The notes under the pieces: generated by a model
The model's input: only the letters and a program-made list of their open reading frames with translations
The model's database searches: none
Told to the model about the DNA's origin: nothing
Origin: Paenibacillaceae bacterium
GTDB lineage: Bacteria; Bacillota; Bacilli; Paenibacillales; Paenibacillaceae
DNA: 56,793 nucleotides
Assembly: GCA_004134985.1 (NCBI GenBank)
Contig: REGQ01000036.1
Location: 1 to 56,793, forward strand
Direction: 5' to 3'
In this document: positions 41,642 through 51,073 of the stretch, piece by piece
Position numbering within the stretch: position 1 is the first letter of the stretch
How the letters are laid out: every line of letters starts with the position of its first letter
Position numbers and translations under genes: made by a program

Positions 41642-42176
41642 CAATTTACTTGTACACCATAACTCAGGCGGTCTGCGTAAATTGCTTGTACACCGTAACT
41701 CAGGTGGTCTGTGTAAATTGCTTGTACACCGTAACTCAGGTGGTCTGTGCAAGTTGCTTGTACACCGTAACTCAGGTAGTCTGCGCAAATTGCTTGTACA
41801 CCGTAACTCAGGTAGTCTGCGTAAATAACTTGTACACCGTAACTCAGGTAGCTTGTGAAAGTTGCTTGTACACCGTAACTCAGGTAGCTTGTGCAAGTTG
41901 CTTGTACACCGTAACTCAGGTAGCTTGTGCAAGTTGCTTGTACACCGTAACTCAGGTAGCCAGCGCAAAGTGCTTGTACACCGTAACTCAGGTAGTCTGC
42001 GTAAATTGCTTGTACACCGTAACTCAGGTGGTCTGTGTAAATTGCTTGCACACCTTAACTCAGGCAGTTTGTGAAAGTTGCTTGTACACCGTAACTCAGG
42101 TAGCTTGTGAAAGTTGCTTGTACACCGTAACTCAGGTAGTCTGTGCAAGTTGCTTGTATACCGTAACTCAGGTAGC
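41642..42176. repeat. 36-bp tandem array, 15 copies
   Basis: The core CTTGTACACCGTAACTCAGG begins at 41649 and recurs every 36 bases through 42153 (15 copies). About 24 bases are nearly invariant, and the other 12 vary around AGTCTGCGTAAATTG. The invariant part includes the dyad TTGTACA. The period is a multiple of three, so both strands carry 12-residue repetitive open frames (up to 214 codons) that I take as by-products. It follows the monooxygenase gene by 55 bases. Confidence 0.95.
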
Positions 42177-42249
42177 AATGGTGGGTGGGGTTTTGGTCCA
42201 ATTGACGCTTTGCGCCTGTAATGAGTGCTCTTTCCCCACAGGGATCAGT

Positions 42250-42320
42250 TTAGCGGAGATAGGGTATACAACGGAAGTGGAGCACGTCGCTTGAGCCAAC
42301 TCAAACGCGAAACTCCAGCG
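42250..42320. repeat. direct repeat, copy 1 of 2
   Basis: Starts TTAGCGGAGATAGGGTATAC and runs about 70 bases to an ACGCGAAAC-type end. The second copy starts at 42448. Confidence 0.7.
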
Positions 42321-42447
42321 CTCATTGGACAGATGTCCCGCAATTTTACTCAAAATGAGTGAAGGTCAACTTGCTGGGCAGCAGGAAAATCATAACTAGA
42401 GGAGTTGGGCATTTAGCTGAGCCTACCTGTTGCGTTGATGCACCAAC

Positions 42448-42515
42448 TTAGCGGAGATAGGGTATACAACAGAATAGAGCATGTTACTTGGGCCAGCTCC
42501 AACGCGAAACACCAC
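42448..42515. repeat. direct repeat, copy 2 of 2
   Basis: Repeats the block at 42250 with roughly ten differences, 198 bases further on and about 60 bases before the rhodanese gene. The bases between the copies show nothing but a short ACTCAAAATGAGT dyad. Confidence 0.7.
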
Positions 42516-42577
42516 CGCCAAGCAGACGGCGGAGCCGTTGAAGTTTTGACATTATAAAAATCGGAGGTTTTAACCAT

Positions 42578-43393
42578 ATGACAGATACACAGACATCAAA
42601 CTATCCGAACGGGCATCTGCTCGTCGATACGGCATGGGTGGACAACCATCGCCATGATGCGAATATTGTCCTGTTGGATGCCAGAGCGAAAGGCTACGAT
42701 GAAGGCCACATACCCGGAGCGGGATGGCTGGATGTCAAGGCGTTGAAGAACAGCGAATTGTACGCGATCGCTGCCGCCGATGCGCTGGAGACACTGTTGG
42801 CAAGCCATGGCGTGACGAACGATACGACGATTGTGATCTACGACGAGGGTGGCGGCGTTCTGGCAGCACGCGCCTTTTACGTGTTGGAGTATTACGGGCT
42901 GAAAGACCGGGTGAAACTGCTGAATGGCGGTTATGCTGCATGGATTGCCGCAGGCAAGGAAATCGGACTTGACCGGCCTTTGCCGCCGGTAAAGGGAAAT
43001 CTTACCTTGGTAGCCAACAATCAACTTATTGTGAGCAGAACGGACATACAAGCCGGGCTGGCTAACAGTGTGATTCTTGATGCTCGTTCCGCTCAGGAAT
43101 ATACCGGAGAAGATCAGCGATCCAATCGCATAGGCGGGCATATTGAGGGGGCAGTTCATAAGGAGTGGAAGGATGCGTTGTCTGCTGCGGATGAGCACGG
43201 CGTAATATTTTTCAAAGACCATTCTGTTCTGAAGCGGGAGTTTGCAGAAGCTGGCATAGAAGCTGACAAAACTATCGTGCCTTATTGCCAAACCAATCAG
43301 CGGGGTGCGCATTCTTATTTTATTTTGCGTTTGCTTGGTTATGAAGATATCCGGCCTTATGAAGGTTCGTGGGACGAGTGGGGCAATACATAA
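42578..43393 (+). CDS. sulfurtransferase with two rhodanese domains
   Basis: The 271-aa protein has two rhodanese domains. The N-terminal one (VLLDARAKGYDEGHIPGAGW) is inactive, and the C-terminal one carries the catalytic Cys237 in VPYCQTNQRGAHSYF. The phrase GSWDEWGN is typical of thiosulfate/3-mercaptopyruvate sulfurtransferases. The loop CQTNQRG resembles the CRTGxR form, so thiosulfate is a fair guess. CGGAGG lies ten bases before the ATG. A long hairpin follows. It is likely monocistronic. Confidence 0.9.
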   Translation: MTDTQTSNYPNGHLLVDTAWVDNHRHDANIVLLDARAKGYDEGHIPGAGWLDVKALKNSELYAIAAADALETLLASHGVTNDTTIVIYDEGGGVLAARAFYVLEYYGLKDRVKLLNGGYAAWIAAGKEIGLDRPLPPVKGNLTLVANNQLIVSRTDIQAGLANSVILDARSAQEYTGEDQRSNRIGGHIEGAVHKEWKDALSAADEHGVIFFKDHSVLKREFAEAGIEADKTIVPYCQTNQRGAHSYFILRLLGYEDIRPYEGSWDEWGNT

Positions 43394-43432
43394 GCTGTCC
43401 CATAAGATGTCCCCGCTCCCTGTATGGATAAA

Positions 43433-43475
43433 ACAATCAAGGACGCAAGCACCCCCGGTGTTGGCGTCCTTGATT
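43433..43475. terminator. long hairpin after the rhodanese gene
   Basis: CAATCAAGGACGCAAGCACC pairs with GGTGTTGGCGTCCTTGATTG: 18 of 20 positions match around a CCC loop. No clear U-tract. Confidence 0.65.
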
Positions 43476-43479
43476 GCGT

Positions 43480-43590
43480 TGAGGCAAGTTCATCTGGAGG
43501 CATCACTGATGGCTAACAAACCGCCATGCCCCTTTGCTAAGGGCTTTCTAACTCGTAAGAAGTTCGTGGGGATCTTGCGCTAACGCTTGC
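43480..43590. repeat. dispersed repeat related to 17207-17316
   Basis: Both blocks share a GGCAA-TTC-ATCTGG start, ACAAACCG, CCCCTTTG-TAAGGG, TTCGTG and CTTGCGCTAA in the same order over about 100 bases. They are diverged copies of an unnamed intergenic element. Confidence 0.55.
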
Positions 43591-43819
43591 CACAGCTCTT
43601 AAAAGGCCTCGAATGACCCTTTTTTAAATTTAACGCTTGCCACAGCGCTTATTCCCTCCATGGATAGCTAAAATCGTGCGATTTTCTATAAATAACGTGG
43701 CTCAGTTTCGTTAGAATTATTATTGGGCTCGATTTCCCTAAATAGCGCCGCTCATCAGCGTTAGAATTCCACGCGTGCGGTTAGAATTCCACGCGTGCGG
43801 TTAGAATTCCACGCGTGCG
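43581..43819. repeat. nested tandem repeats with 50/51-bp and 19/20-bp periods
   Basis: TAACGCTTGCCACAGC occurs at 43581 and 43631 (50 apart). AAATAACG/AAATAGCG, followed by GCTCA and CGTTAGAATT, occurs at 43690 and 43741 (51 apart). GTTAGAATTCCACGCGTGCG occurs three times in tandem from 43761 to 43819. The rest of the gap to the LysR gene (43820-43921) shows nothing. Confidence 0.75.
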
Positions 43820-43921
43820 CTACCTGGGGAGACGGAAGAGGATCGAAACTTAACGTCCAAAAAGAGCGTACCAGGTCGTTCCCCCCCTGCTTTAATCATG
43901 GATAAAGTCGACCACTGATTT

Positions 43922-44800
43922 TTACGGCAATAATGCACAGAACGATTTGGCAGCGGCAGTCAGAGGCACCCCGCGCAGCGTTGCAATGCCGATATTGCGC
44001 TCAGGCAATGGCGGGTCTAACGGAATTTCGATGAGCTTGCCGCTGTTCAGCTCCTCCTCGACATAATTGCGAATAACGAAGGCCAGGCCGAAGCCGCGCA
44101 GGGCGAACTGAACCAGCAGATCGATGCTGCCCAGTTCAAATTCAGGTGTGATCGTCTGCTGATTGGCAGCAGCAAATTGATCGATATATTTTCGCGTACT
44201 CCCGCCTTGTTCCAGTAGCAGAAGCGGGTATTGATGGATATCGCGCAGGGAAAGCGTCGTATGAGCCAAATGGTGAAACCCTTTGCCGCCGACGAGGCAA
44301 TCCTGCAATGGGGAGCTTTTGCGGAATTCAATCTGTTTGTCTGAAGCAGGCAAGCTGACGATGCCAAAATCAATGGTGCCTTCCTTCAGCAGCAAGAGGG
44401 TTTCTGGAGTTGTCCGGTTTGTAATGTGAATGCGGACGTTAGGGAACTGTTCATGAAAGTGTTCCAGATAGGGCAGCAAATAATATTTGCACAATGTATC
44501 GCTCGCCCCAATATGAATTTCTCCGCTATTCAAATGATGCATATCAGCAATGGCTTTCTCACCCATGTCCACATGATGAAATGCCTGTTCAATATAACGC
44601 AGCAATACTTCGCCTTCCGCTGTAAGATTCACCCCTTTGGACGTACGGAAAAATAGCGGGCCGCCCAGCTTCTTCTCCATCTGTTTGATCGTATGGCTCA
44701 CAGCGGGCTGCGTAATATGAAGCCGGGCTGCCGCTTTGGTCAAGCTGCCTGTTTTGGCGATCCAGTAAAAACAACGATACCATTCCAGATTGATGTCCAA
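43922..44800 (-). CDS. LysR-family transcriptional regulator
   Basis: The 292-aa protein has the LysR helix-turn-helix (GSLTKAAARLHITQPAVSHT, residues 18-37) and the two-lobed effector domain (GEIHIGASDTLCKYYLLPYL, DFGIVSLPAS, LALRGFGLAFVI-like end). It is divergently transcribed from the PurA paralogue with a 109-base AT-rich interval containing an imperfect dyad around TATTAATAATATA. LysR proteins usually activate the divergent gene, so this enzyme is its likely target. The effector is unknown. Confidence 0.92.
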   Translation of the reverse strand: MDINLEWYRCFYWIAKTGSLTKAAARLHITQPAVSHTIKQMEKKLGGPLFFRTSKGVNLTAEGEVLLRYIEQAFHHVDMGEKAIADMHHLNSGEIHIGASDTLCKYYLLPYLEHFHEQFPNVRIHITNRTTPETLLLLKEGTIDFGIVSLPASDKQIEFRKSSPLQDCLVGGKGFHHLAHTTLSLRDIHQYPLLLLEQGGSTRKYIDQFAAANQQTITPEFELGSIDLLVQFALRGFGLAFVIRNYVEEELNSGKLIEIPLDPPLPERNIGIATLRGVPLTAAAKSFCALLP

Positions 44801-44864
44801 TGATATTACCTCACTTTATATCATATATTATTAATATCAATTTTTCTAATGTTTGATTAGATCA

Positions 44865-44870
44865 TATAAT
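44865..44870 (+). promoter_or_regulatory. candidate -10 box of the PurA paralogue
   Basis: TATAAT lies 40 bases before the TTG start. No good -35 is found at the right spacing, which fits a promoter needing LysR activation. Confidence 0.4.
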
Positions 44871-44909
44871 AAATTCGTAGCCAAAAACAAGTTTTGGGAG
44901 GCGAAGTGA

Positions 44910-46190
44910 TTGACGGTAACAGCAATTGTAGGAGCGAATTGGGGAGACGAGGGCAAGGGGAAGATGACGGATGTGTTTGCGGCAAAGTCATCTTTTGTCG
45001 TGCGATTCCAAGGAGGAAGCAACGCCGGACATACGATTATTAATCATTATGGAAAGTTTGCGCTGCGAATGCTGCCCTCAGGCGTTTTCTACCCTTCGGT
45101 TACGAACATCATCGGCCCGGGCACAGCGCTCGATACGGCTGTGCTTATTGGGGAATTGCAAGGACTGGCTGAAAGAGGCGTGCCCAAGCCAAAGCTGCTG
45201 ATCTCGGAGCGCGCTCAAGTAGTGCTGCCCATCCATCGGCTGTTTGACGAGCTTGAAGAGAAACGGCTTGGCGCACAGAGCTTTGGCTCGACCAAACGAG
45301 GAATAGCACCGTTTTATGCTGATAAATATGCCAAACTTGGCATTCAGATCGGTGATTTATATGATCATTCCAGACTTCGGGAACGGCTTGAACAATCGCT
45401 TGCCGCCAAAAATATACTGCTCCAACATTTATACGGGCACCCAGTGCTAGAGCCCAGCGATTTAATGGCCCAACTGCAGCAAGAAGCTGCCGAGTTGGCT
45501 CCCTTTGTGTGCGATACAACGGAATTGCTGCAAGCGGCGTATGCTAACGGCGAATCGATCTTGCTCGAAGGACAACTTGGCGCACTCCGCGACCCTGATC
45601 ACGGCATTTACCCGTTCACAACCTCATCATCGACATTGGCAGGTTACGCTCCGGTCGGGGCAGGCATTCCGGCACGCGCAGTTACCGATGTGATCGCGGT
45701 CGTCAAAGCGTATTCAAGCTGTGTCGGCGCAGGGCCCTTTGTATGTGAACTGGAAGGCGCCGAAGCGCATGAACTGCGTCTGCGGGGCGGCGATGCCGGC
45801 GAATTTGGCGTAAATACGGGGCGCCCCAGACGAATGGGCTGGTTCGATGCGGTTGCTACCCGCTATGGCTGTCAGATGCAAGGTGCTACTGAAGTGGCAT
45901 TGACCAATCTTGATGTGCTTGGGTATCTGGATGAAATTCCGGTCTGTGCAGCCTATGAGCTGGAAGATGGCATCATTACGGATAAATTTCCGGTAACGAG
46001 CAAGCTGTATGCTGCCAGACCGGTAGTGGAGCGCTTGCCAGGCTGGCGGACAGATATTTCCAATGTGAGCAGCTATGATGAGCTGCCGGAACAAGCCAAA
46101 CGGTATGTTGATTTTGTGGAAGCCCGCATTGGCGTGCAAATAACAACCGTATCGGTAGGTCCGCGGCGCGAACAGGTCGTTAAGCGGTAA
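44910..46190 (+). CDS. purA: adenylosuccinate synthetase paralogue
   Basis: The 426-aa enzyme keeps the PurA core: P-loop-like NWGDEGKGK with catalytic Asp13, NAGHTI with His41, GSTKRGIAPFYADK, EGQLGALRDPDHGIYPFTTS and the C-terminal base-recognition region. The start is TTG, eight bases after GGGAGG. Many motifs differ from housekeeping PurA (QGAQG is EGQLG; TTKKGIGPAY is STKRGIAPFY). No purine genes are nearby, and a LysR regulator is divergent. It is probably a second, specialised PurA that ligates aspartate to a purine nucleotide. The symbol marks the family, not proof of the housekeeping role. Confidence 0.8.
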   Translation: MTVTAIVGANWGDEGKGKMTDVFAAKSSFVVRFQGGSNAGHTIINHYGKFALRMLPSGVFYPSVTNIIGPGTALDTAVLIGELQGLAERGVPKPKLLISERAQVVLPIHRLFDELEEKRLGAQSFGSTKRGIAPFYADKYAKLGIQIGDLYDHSRLRERLEQSLAAKNILLQHLYGHPVLEPSDLMAQLQQEAAELAPFVCDTTELLQAAYANGESILLEGQLGALRDPDHGIYPFTTSSSTLAGYAPVGAGIPARAVTDVIAVVKAYSSCVGAGPFVCELEGAEAHELRLRGGDAGEFGVNTGRPRRMGWFDAVATRYGCQMQGATEVALTNLDVLGYLDEIPVCAAYELEDGIITDKFPVTSKLYAARPVVERLPGWRTDISNVSSYDELPEQAKRYVDFVEARIGVQITTVSVGPRREQVVKR

Positions 46191-46209
46191 ACTGGGTTGA
46201 CTGTGCCAG

Positions 46210-46833
46210 TTAATCGATAAGTACTTCTTTGTTTGGTTGATGGAGAAACGTGAACATCGTTTGCACCTGTGCGGCAGTATTGCGTTCAATGGACAGCTTA
46301 GGCAGTCGATCGCGCTCGAAGAAACCAACTTCAGTTGTTTCGATGCCGGATAGTGCTTCTCCGCCAACAATTTTACACAAAATAAAATATTTATAGACAT
46401 GATAGGGCTCTGGAGGATGATCATGGTATTTCTTATCCAAAACGGCGAGCAAACGAACCGCTTCGACATCGTAGCCTGACCCTGACTCCTCCTTGACCTC
46501 TTTCACAGCAACTTCAGAGGGCGATAAACCGATATCCGCCCATCCGCCAGGCAATGCCCATCGACCGTCATGGTTTTCACGGACCAGAAGAATTTTGCTA
46601 TCTTTAAAAATAACCGCTCGTATATCCGTTTTTGGGGTTGCGTAACCGGTATCGCTTGCGAAAGTCAACTCGATTTTCTCACTGCCGACCGCTGTATAGT
46701 TCGTGAGAATATCGATGCCAAGCTGTTTTAAAGTCTCATAGCGCTCTCTATCATAAATATCCTTCGTGTATGTGAGCCCCGTTTGAGCGATTGCCTGAAT
46801 TTGCTTTGCCCATTCCAGCCATTTGGCCTCCAT
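46210..46833 (-). CDS. Nudix hydrolase with N-terminal helical domain
   Basis: The start is set at ATG 46833 (207 aa): an AAGG-type SD precedes it, and the extra 37 residues of the longer frame lack family features. The first 60 residues form a helical domain (WLEWAKQIQAIAQTGLTYTK) known from a Nudix subgroup. The Nudix box is GWADIGLSPSEVAVKEVKEESG (split here only by the box definition), with the metal-binding REVxEE-like KEVKEE. Such enzymes cleave nucleoside diphosphates linked to another group. It converges with the PurA paralogue, 19 bases between stops. Confidence 0.85.
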   Translation of the reverse strand: MEAKWLEWAKQIQAIAQTGLTYTKDIYDRERYETLKQLGIDILTNYTAVGSEKIELTFASDTGYATPKTDIRAVIFKDSKILLVRENHDGRWALPGGWADIGLSPSEVAVKEVKEESGSGYDVEAVRLLAVLDKKYHDHPPEPYHVYKYFILCKIVGGEALSGIETTEVGFFERDRLPKLSIERNTAAQVQTMFTFLHQPNKEVLID

Positions 46834-47062
46834 TGAATCCTTGTCCCCCTTCTTATCACATTCCATAACATAAATGTGCAGCCCGGCGCCTAGCTGTATC
46901 GGTGTACCTGGGAAAGACGGCACCGCTAATTTTATGAATGCCACCCGCCATTTTCCCCATTATACCTTTATTTCCTTGTCTTTCCTAGAAAGCTATGATT
47001 ACAATGAGATAGAATGACAAAATAGAATGATATTGTAAACGGGAAACGATAGGGGGAGTCAA

Positions 47063-48064
47063 ATGAAATTAAGCGTATTGGATCAAGGCTATATTCCTGA
47101 ACCGTTAAGCGCATCTGAAGCGTTGAAGGAGGCCGTCGAACTTGCCAAATTGGCAGATGAGCTCGGCTATGAGCGCATTTGGTATTCCGAGCATCATGGC
47201 AGCGGGGTGCTGCTAAGCGCCGCCCCGGAAATTATGATCGCCCATATTGCCGCGGTTACTCCGCGTATTCGGGTTGGCTCGGGCGGGGTCATGATGATGC
47301 ATTACCCCGCGCTTAAAATAGCGGAGACCTTTAAGCTGCTCAGTACAATGTATCCGGGCCGAATTGACCTGGGGGTAGGACGGGCATCCGGTGCTGATGC
47401 CGACACATTGCTGGCGCTGAGCGAAGGCAGGACACTCGGACAAAGCGACTTGTTCCAACGGTTGACGCATACGCTGTTGTTTATGACCGAGAAGTGGCCG
47501 ATTGGCCATCCTTACGGGCGGACAACGGCAGCTCCGCAGACCGAACTGCTGCCGGAAGTATGGCTGCTGGGATCGAGCGGCGGCAGTGCGTCCCGAGCAG
47601 GCAAGCTTGGCATCGGCTATTCCTTTGGCCATTTCATGGGCGGGAAGTTTGCCAGAGATATTGCAGATAATTACCATCGGCATTTTGAACCATCAGCCGT
47701 CATGCCGAAGGCCAAAATCAATGCCGGATTTTTCGTCATCGCCTGTGAAACAGCCGAAGAAGCGGAATACCAGGCCGCGACATTCGATCTGACGATGCTG
47801 GAGCTGTGCAACGGCAATCCGAATATGAAGTTGGTGTCGCCGGAACAGGCGCTCAGCAAACGCTACACCCAATTGGAGAAGGACAATATTAAGCAGAACC
47901 GCAGTCGTGTTCTGGTCGGCAGTATCAAGGACGTAGCAGAAAAACTGCTCCAACTGGAACATGATTATGGCATTGGCGAGGCGATGGTCGCTACGCTGCT
48001 CTATGACTGCGATACCAGATTAAACAATTATCGTTTGCTGGCGCGGGAACTGATGGGAAAATAG
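47063..48064 (+). CDS. LLM-class flavin-dependent oxidoreductase
   Basis: The 333-aa protein is a luciferase-like TIM barrel of the short (MsnO8-type) group: MKLSVLDQGYIPEP, RIWYSEHHG, APEIMIAHIAAVTPRIRVGS, GGVMMMHYPALKIAETFKLL and RIDLGVGRASGAD. GGGGGAG lies before the ATG. The group uses reduced FMN or F420-like cofactors; the substrate is unknown. It is distinct from the NtaA-type enzyme at 40280. It is followed by an acetyltransferase gene, possibly co-transcribed. Confidence 0.9.
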   Translation: MKLSVLDQGYIPEPLSASEALKEAVELAKLADELGYERIWYSEHHGSGVLLSAAPEIMIAHIAAVTPRIRVGSGGVMMMHYPALKIAETFKLLSTMYPGRIDLGVGRASGADADTLLALSEGRTLGQSDLFQRLTHTLLFMTEKWPIGHPYGRTTAAPQTELLPEVWLLGSSGGSASRAGKLGIGYSFGHFMGGKFARDIADNYHRHFEPSAVMPKAKINAGFFVIACETAEEAEYQAATFDLTMLELCNGNPNMKLVSPEQALSKRYTQLEKDNIKQNRSRVLVGSIKDVAEKLLQLEHDYGIGEAMVATLLYDCDTRLNNYRLLARELMGK

Positions 48065-48097
48065 TGAAAACACTGGGTCAGAAGAAGGGTAAGTGAG

Positions 48098-48538
48098 GTG
48101 AATCCTGTGGGAAGGGGAGGTGATCGTCTGATCGTAGAAATTAGTTCAACAGTTCCCGAGCCTTCCGTGAGGGAATTGTTATCGTATGCTACATCCATTA
48201 AGAAAGTGGACAAAGCGTACAAAAGTTACATACAATCCGCTAACCAACAATTATTCGGTTATGTGAAAGAACAGCAGACCGTCGGCTGTATAGGAATTGA
48301 AATCAACGCCCAACATGGTGTAATAAAACATATTGCTGTCTCTCCCGAAGAACGAGGCAAGGGCATAGGCGGCCAGATGATTGCGTTTCTTTCTGAGCAA
48401 TATTCGTTTGCGACGGTCTCTGCTGAAACAGATAAAGATGCGGTAGCATTTTACCGAAGCCTTGGTTTTGTTATCACTTCATTAGGAGAAAAGTACGAAG
48501 GGGTCGAGCGGTTTTTGTGCGTGTTATCACCAAACTAG
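48098..48538 (+). CDS. GNAT-family N-acetyltransferase
   Basis: The protein carries GNAT motif A (IKHIAVSPEERGKGIGGQMI, with the acetyl-CoA loop RGKGIG) and the C-terminal DAVAFYRSLGFVIT. The GTG at 48098 gives 146 aa, but a near-perfect SD (GGGGAGGTGATC, 48114-48125) lies inside that frame and points to a CTG start at 48128 (136 aa, first residues LIVEISS). I keep the longer frame and flag the start as unsettled. It follows the flavin oxidoreductase by 33 bases. The substrate is unknown. Confidence 0.82.
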   Translation: MNPVGRGGDRLIVEISSTVPEPSVRELLSYATSIKKVDKAYKSYIQSANQQLFGYVKEQQTVGCIGIEINAQHGVIKHIAVSPEERGKGIGGQMIAFLSEQYSFATVSAETDKDAVAFYRSLGFVITSLGEKYEGVERFLCVLSPN

Positions 48539-48604
48539 CGTCTACATCGCTATGAACAGCAACGTACCCAGCAACGCAATCTAGACGAGTTGTTGCGCCC
48601 CCGT

Positions 48605-48652
48605 ATACGCCAGCAAAGCCAGCACATTCGAGTGCTGGCTTTGCTGGCGTAT
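48605..48652. terminator. bidirectional terminator between the acetyltransferase and metE genes
   Basis: ATACGCCAGCAAAGCCAGCA plus one base pairs perfectly with its mirror around ATTCGA, a 21-bp perfect stem 12 bases from the metE stop. Confidence 0.8.
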
Positions 48653-48664
48653 TAGCTGCTTTAT

Positions 48665-50944
48665 TTAAGCTTGATATTTTTGCCGTGCAATTTTGGTCGC
48701 TTCCACCATCGTACGCAGTGCAGCGACAGTTTCTTCTTGCTTGCGTGTTTTGAGTCCGCAATCCGGGTTAATCCAGAATTGCGCCGGGTTCAGCACCCGC
48801 AGCGCGCGGTCGATCATGGAGCCCATTTCTTCCGCTGTCGGAACGCGAGGGCTATGGATGTCATAGACGCCCAGGCCGATGCCTTTGTCATACGTATATT
48901 CTTCAAAGCTTCCAACCAACTCGCCGTGACTGCGCGATGTTTCAATCGAGATCACGTCTGCGTCGAGCGCGCTGATGGAATCGATAATGTCGTGGAATTC
49001 ACTGTAGCACATGTGCGTGTGAATTTGCGTCTCATCCTGCACGGTAGCAGTGGACAGTCGGAACGAGTTAACCGCCCAGTCCAGGTAGTGCTGCCAGTGC
49101 TCGCGTTTGAGCGGCAAGCCCTCACGCATTGCTGGCTCGTCAACCTGAATCATACCAATGCCGGCTGCTTCGAGCGCTTCAACTTCTTCTCTGAGCGCCA
49201 GAGCGATTTGGTCGGCTACCTCGTTGCGCGGCTTATCGTCGCGTACGAAGGACCAGTTCAAGATCGTGATCGGACCAGTGAGCATTCCTTTGACTGGCTT
49301 ATCGGTCAACGATTGTGCATAGACCGTCTCGTCTACCGTCATCGGAGCGGTGAACGCTACATCGCCGTAGATGATCGGCGGCTTCACGCAACGGGAGCCA
49401 TAGGATTGTACCCAACCGAAGGATGTGAAGGCAAACCCGGCCAGCTTCTCTCCAAAAAACTCAACCATATCGGTACGCTCAAACTCGCCATGGACGAATA
49501 CGTCCAGTTCCAGCTCGGTTTGCAAATCAATCCACAGCTGAATTTGTTCTTTAATAAATGTTTCATATAGTTCATTGCTCAGCTGCCCTTTGCGCCATTT
49601 CAGTCTGGCGCTGCGAATTTCTGGCGTCTGCGGGAAGCTGCCGATTGTTGTCGTTGGCAGCAGCGGGAGCTGCCACTTCGCTTCTTGCGCTTTGGACCGG
49701 ACTTCGAAGCTGCTTGGTCTCGCCGATGGCTCTCCAGCCAGCGCTGCAATCCGTTCATGTACGCTTGTGCGAGCGCGGGCTGGTGATTGCTGCAGGGCGA
49801 TCCGGCTGCGATCGGCTGCTTCCAGTTCCGCCGCATACGCGTCAGCGCCGTTCGCGCCAGCTTTTGTCAACAACGCAATTTCTCCAAGCTTCTCCACAGC
49901 AAACGATAAAGCATCACGCAGCACCGGCTCGAGTCCTGATTCCTGAGCCGCTGTCACAGGGACATGCAGTAGGCTGCTGGAAGGCTGCACAATAATCCGA
50001 TCGCTGGTTACCGCTTCACCCAGTGCTTGCAATGTCTCCAGCTTGGCGCGCAGATCCGCTTTCCAAATGCCGCGGCCATCGATCAGTCCGGCGCCCAGCA
50101 CCTTGTCGGTTGGGAAACCATGCTTGCGAATGGCCGCCAGGTTTTGACCGCGGTCGTGGACAAAGTCAAGACCGATTCCGTGTACAGGAAGGGCTACGAC
50201 AGCCTCATAGTGGTCAACGGATTCAAAGTAGGTTTGAACCAACAGTTTGAGTCCTGGCGCTTCCTTTGTCAGCGTCTCATAAATGCGGTTGACGTGGGCG
50301 AGCTCTTCCACATCCAGCGTAGTAGCCAAAATCGGCTCATCCACCTGTACCCACTGCACGCCTTCCGATTCCAGCTCGCGCAGCACTTGGCTGTATAGCG
50401 GCAGCAGACGATCGATCCAGCTCGCCAGCTCATCAGGCGTGTAGCCTTTGGACAATTTCAGGAAGGTATACGGTCCAACCAGCACAGGACGGCCTTCAAC
50501 GCCAAGCTCTGTTTTGGCCTCACGATATGCATCAAGCAGACGGTTGCGGGTCAGAACAGGCTGAGCATTTTCCAGTTCAGGGACAATGTAGTGATAGTTG
50601 GTGTTGAACCATTTGGTCATCTCGCAGGCAGGCGCTTCTTTATTGCCGCGCGCCAGTGCATAGTAGGTGGACAGGTTGACTTCGCCCCCGTCATAATTGA
50701 AGCGCTGCGGTACGAGTCCGAACATCGCTGCTGTATCGAGGATATGATCATAGTAGGTGAAATCGCCTACCGGAATAATATCGATGCCTTGTTCTTGCTG
50801 GATTTTAAGATTGTTCAGACGAATAGCTTTCAACTCGGCATGAAAGGCTTCTTCCTCCAGCTTGCCAGCCCAGAAAGCTTCAAGCGCCTTCTTCCACTCC
50901 CGATTTTTCCCGATACGGGGATAACCCAAATTTCCGCTTTTCAT
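48665..50944 (-). CDS. metE: cobalamin-independent methionine synthase
   Basis: The start is ATG 50944 (759 aa), with AGGAGAGAG upstream; the frame is open for 15 more codons without support. It is full length for MetE, which transfers the methyl group of 5-methyltetrahydropteroyl-triglutamate to homocysteine. The N-terminal half begins [18 protein letters not shown]. The catalytic half shows the zinc ligands His and Cys in HTHMCYSEF, the Glu in [11 protein letters not shown] and the last Cys in NPDCGLKTR. No SAM riboswitch or T-box is visible upstream; a dyad at 51074-51092 may bind a regulator. It is a single gene closed by a strong terminator. Confidence 0.97.
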   Translation of the reverse strand: MKSGNLGYPRIGKNREWKKALEAFWAGKLEEEAFHAELKAIRLNNLKIQQEQGIDIIPVGDFTYYDHILDTAAMFGLVPQRFNYDGGEVNLSTYYALARGNKEAPACEMTKWFNTNYHYIVPELENAQPVLTRNRLLDAYREAKTELGVEGRPVLVGPYTFLKLSKGYTPDELASWIDRLLPLYSQVLRELESEGVQWVQVDEPILATTLDVEELAHVNRIYETLTKEAPGLKLLVQTYFESVDHYEAVVALPVHGIGLDFVHDRGQNLAAIRKHGFPTDKVLGAGLIDGRGIWKADLRAKLETLQALGEAVTSDRIIVQPSSSLLHVPVTAAQESGLEPVLRDALSFAVEKLGEIALLTKAGANGADAYAAELEAADRSRIALQQSPARARTSVHERIAALAGEPSARPSSFEVRSKAQEAKWQLPLLPTTTIGSFPQTPEIRSARLKWRKGQLSNELYETFIKEQIQLWIDLQTELELDVFVHGEFERTDMVEFFGEKLAGFAFTSFGWVQSYGSRCVKPPIIYGDVAFTAPMTVDETVYAQSLTDKPVKGMLTGPITILNWSFVRDDKPRNEVADQIALALREEVEALEAAGIGMIQVDEPAMREGLPLKREHWQHYLDWAVNSFRLSTATVQDETQIHTHMCYSEFHDIIDSISALDADVISIETSRSHGELVGSFEEYTYDKGIGLGVYDIHSPRVPTAEEMGSMIDRALRVLNPAQFWINPDCGLKTRKQEETVAALRTMVEATKIARQKYQA

Positions 50945-51073
50945 GTGATAATCTCTCTCCTCTTCAAACGGGCAGCCTGACGCTGACAAGCCGTTTGGTC
51001 CTTATTAATAATCGTTAAGAGAAAGATATCATATTCGGATCGATATAGTGTAAATCCAATTAGCTATAGCTGA

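Noticed and set aside
41642-42176. CRISPR array with a 36-bp unit
   Set aside because: The whole 36-bp period is the repeat; there are no 30-40-base unique spacers and no cas genes.
41650-42294. 214-residue plus-strand protein with 12-residue repeats, and 170-189-residue minus-strand counterparts
   Set aside because: The frames stay open because the DNA period is a multiple of three; there is no ribosome binding site, and both strands read through equally.
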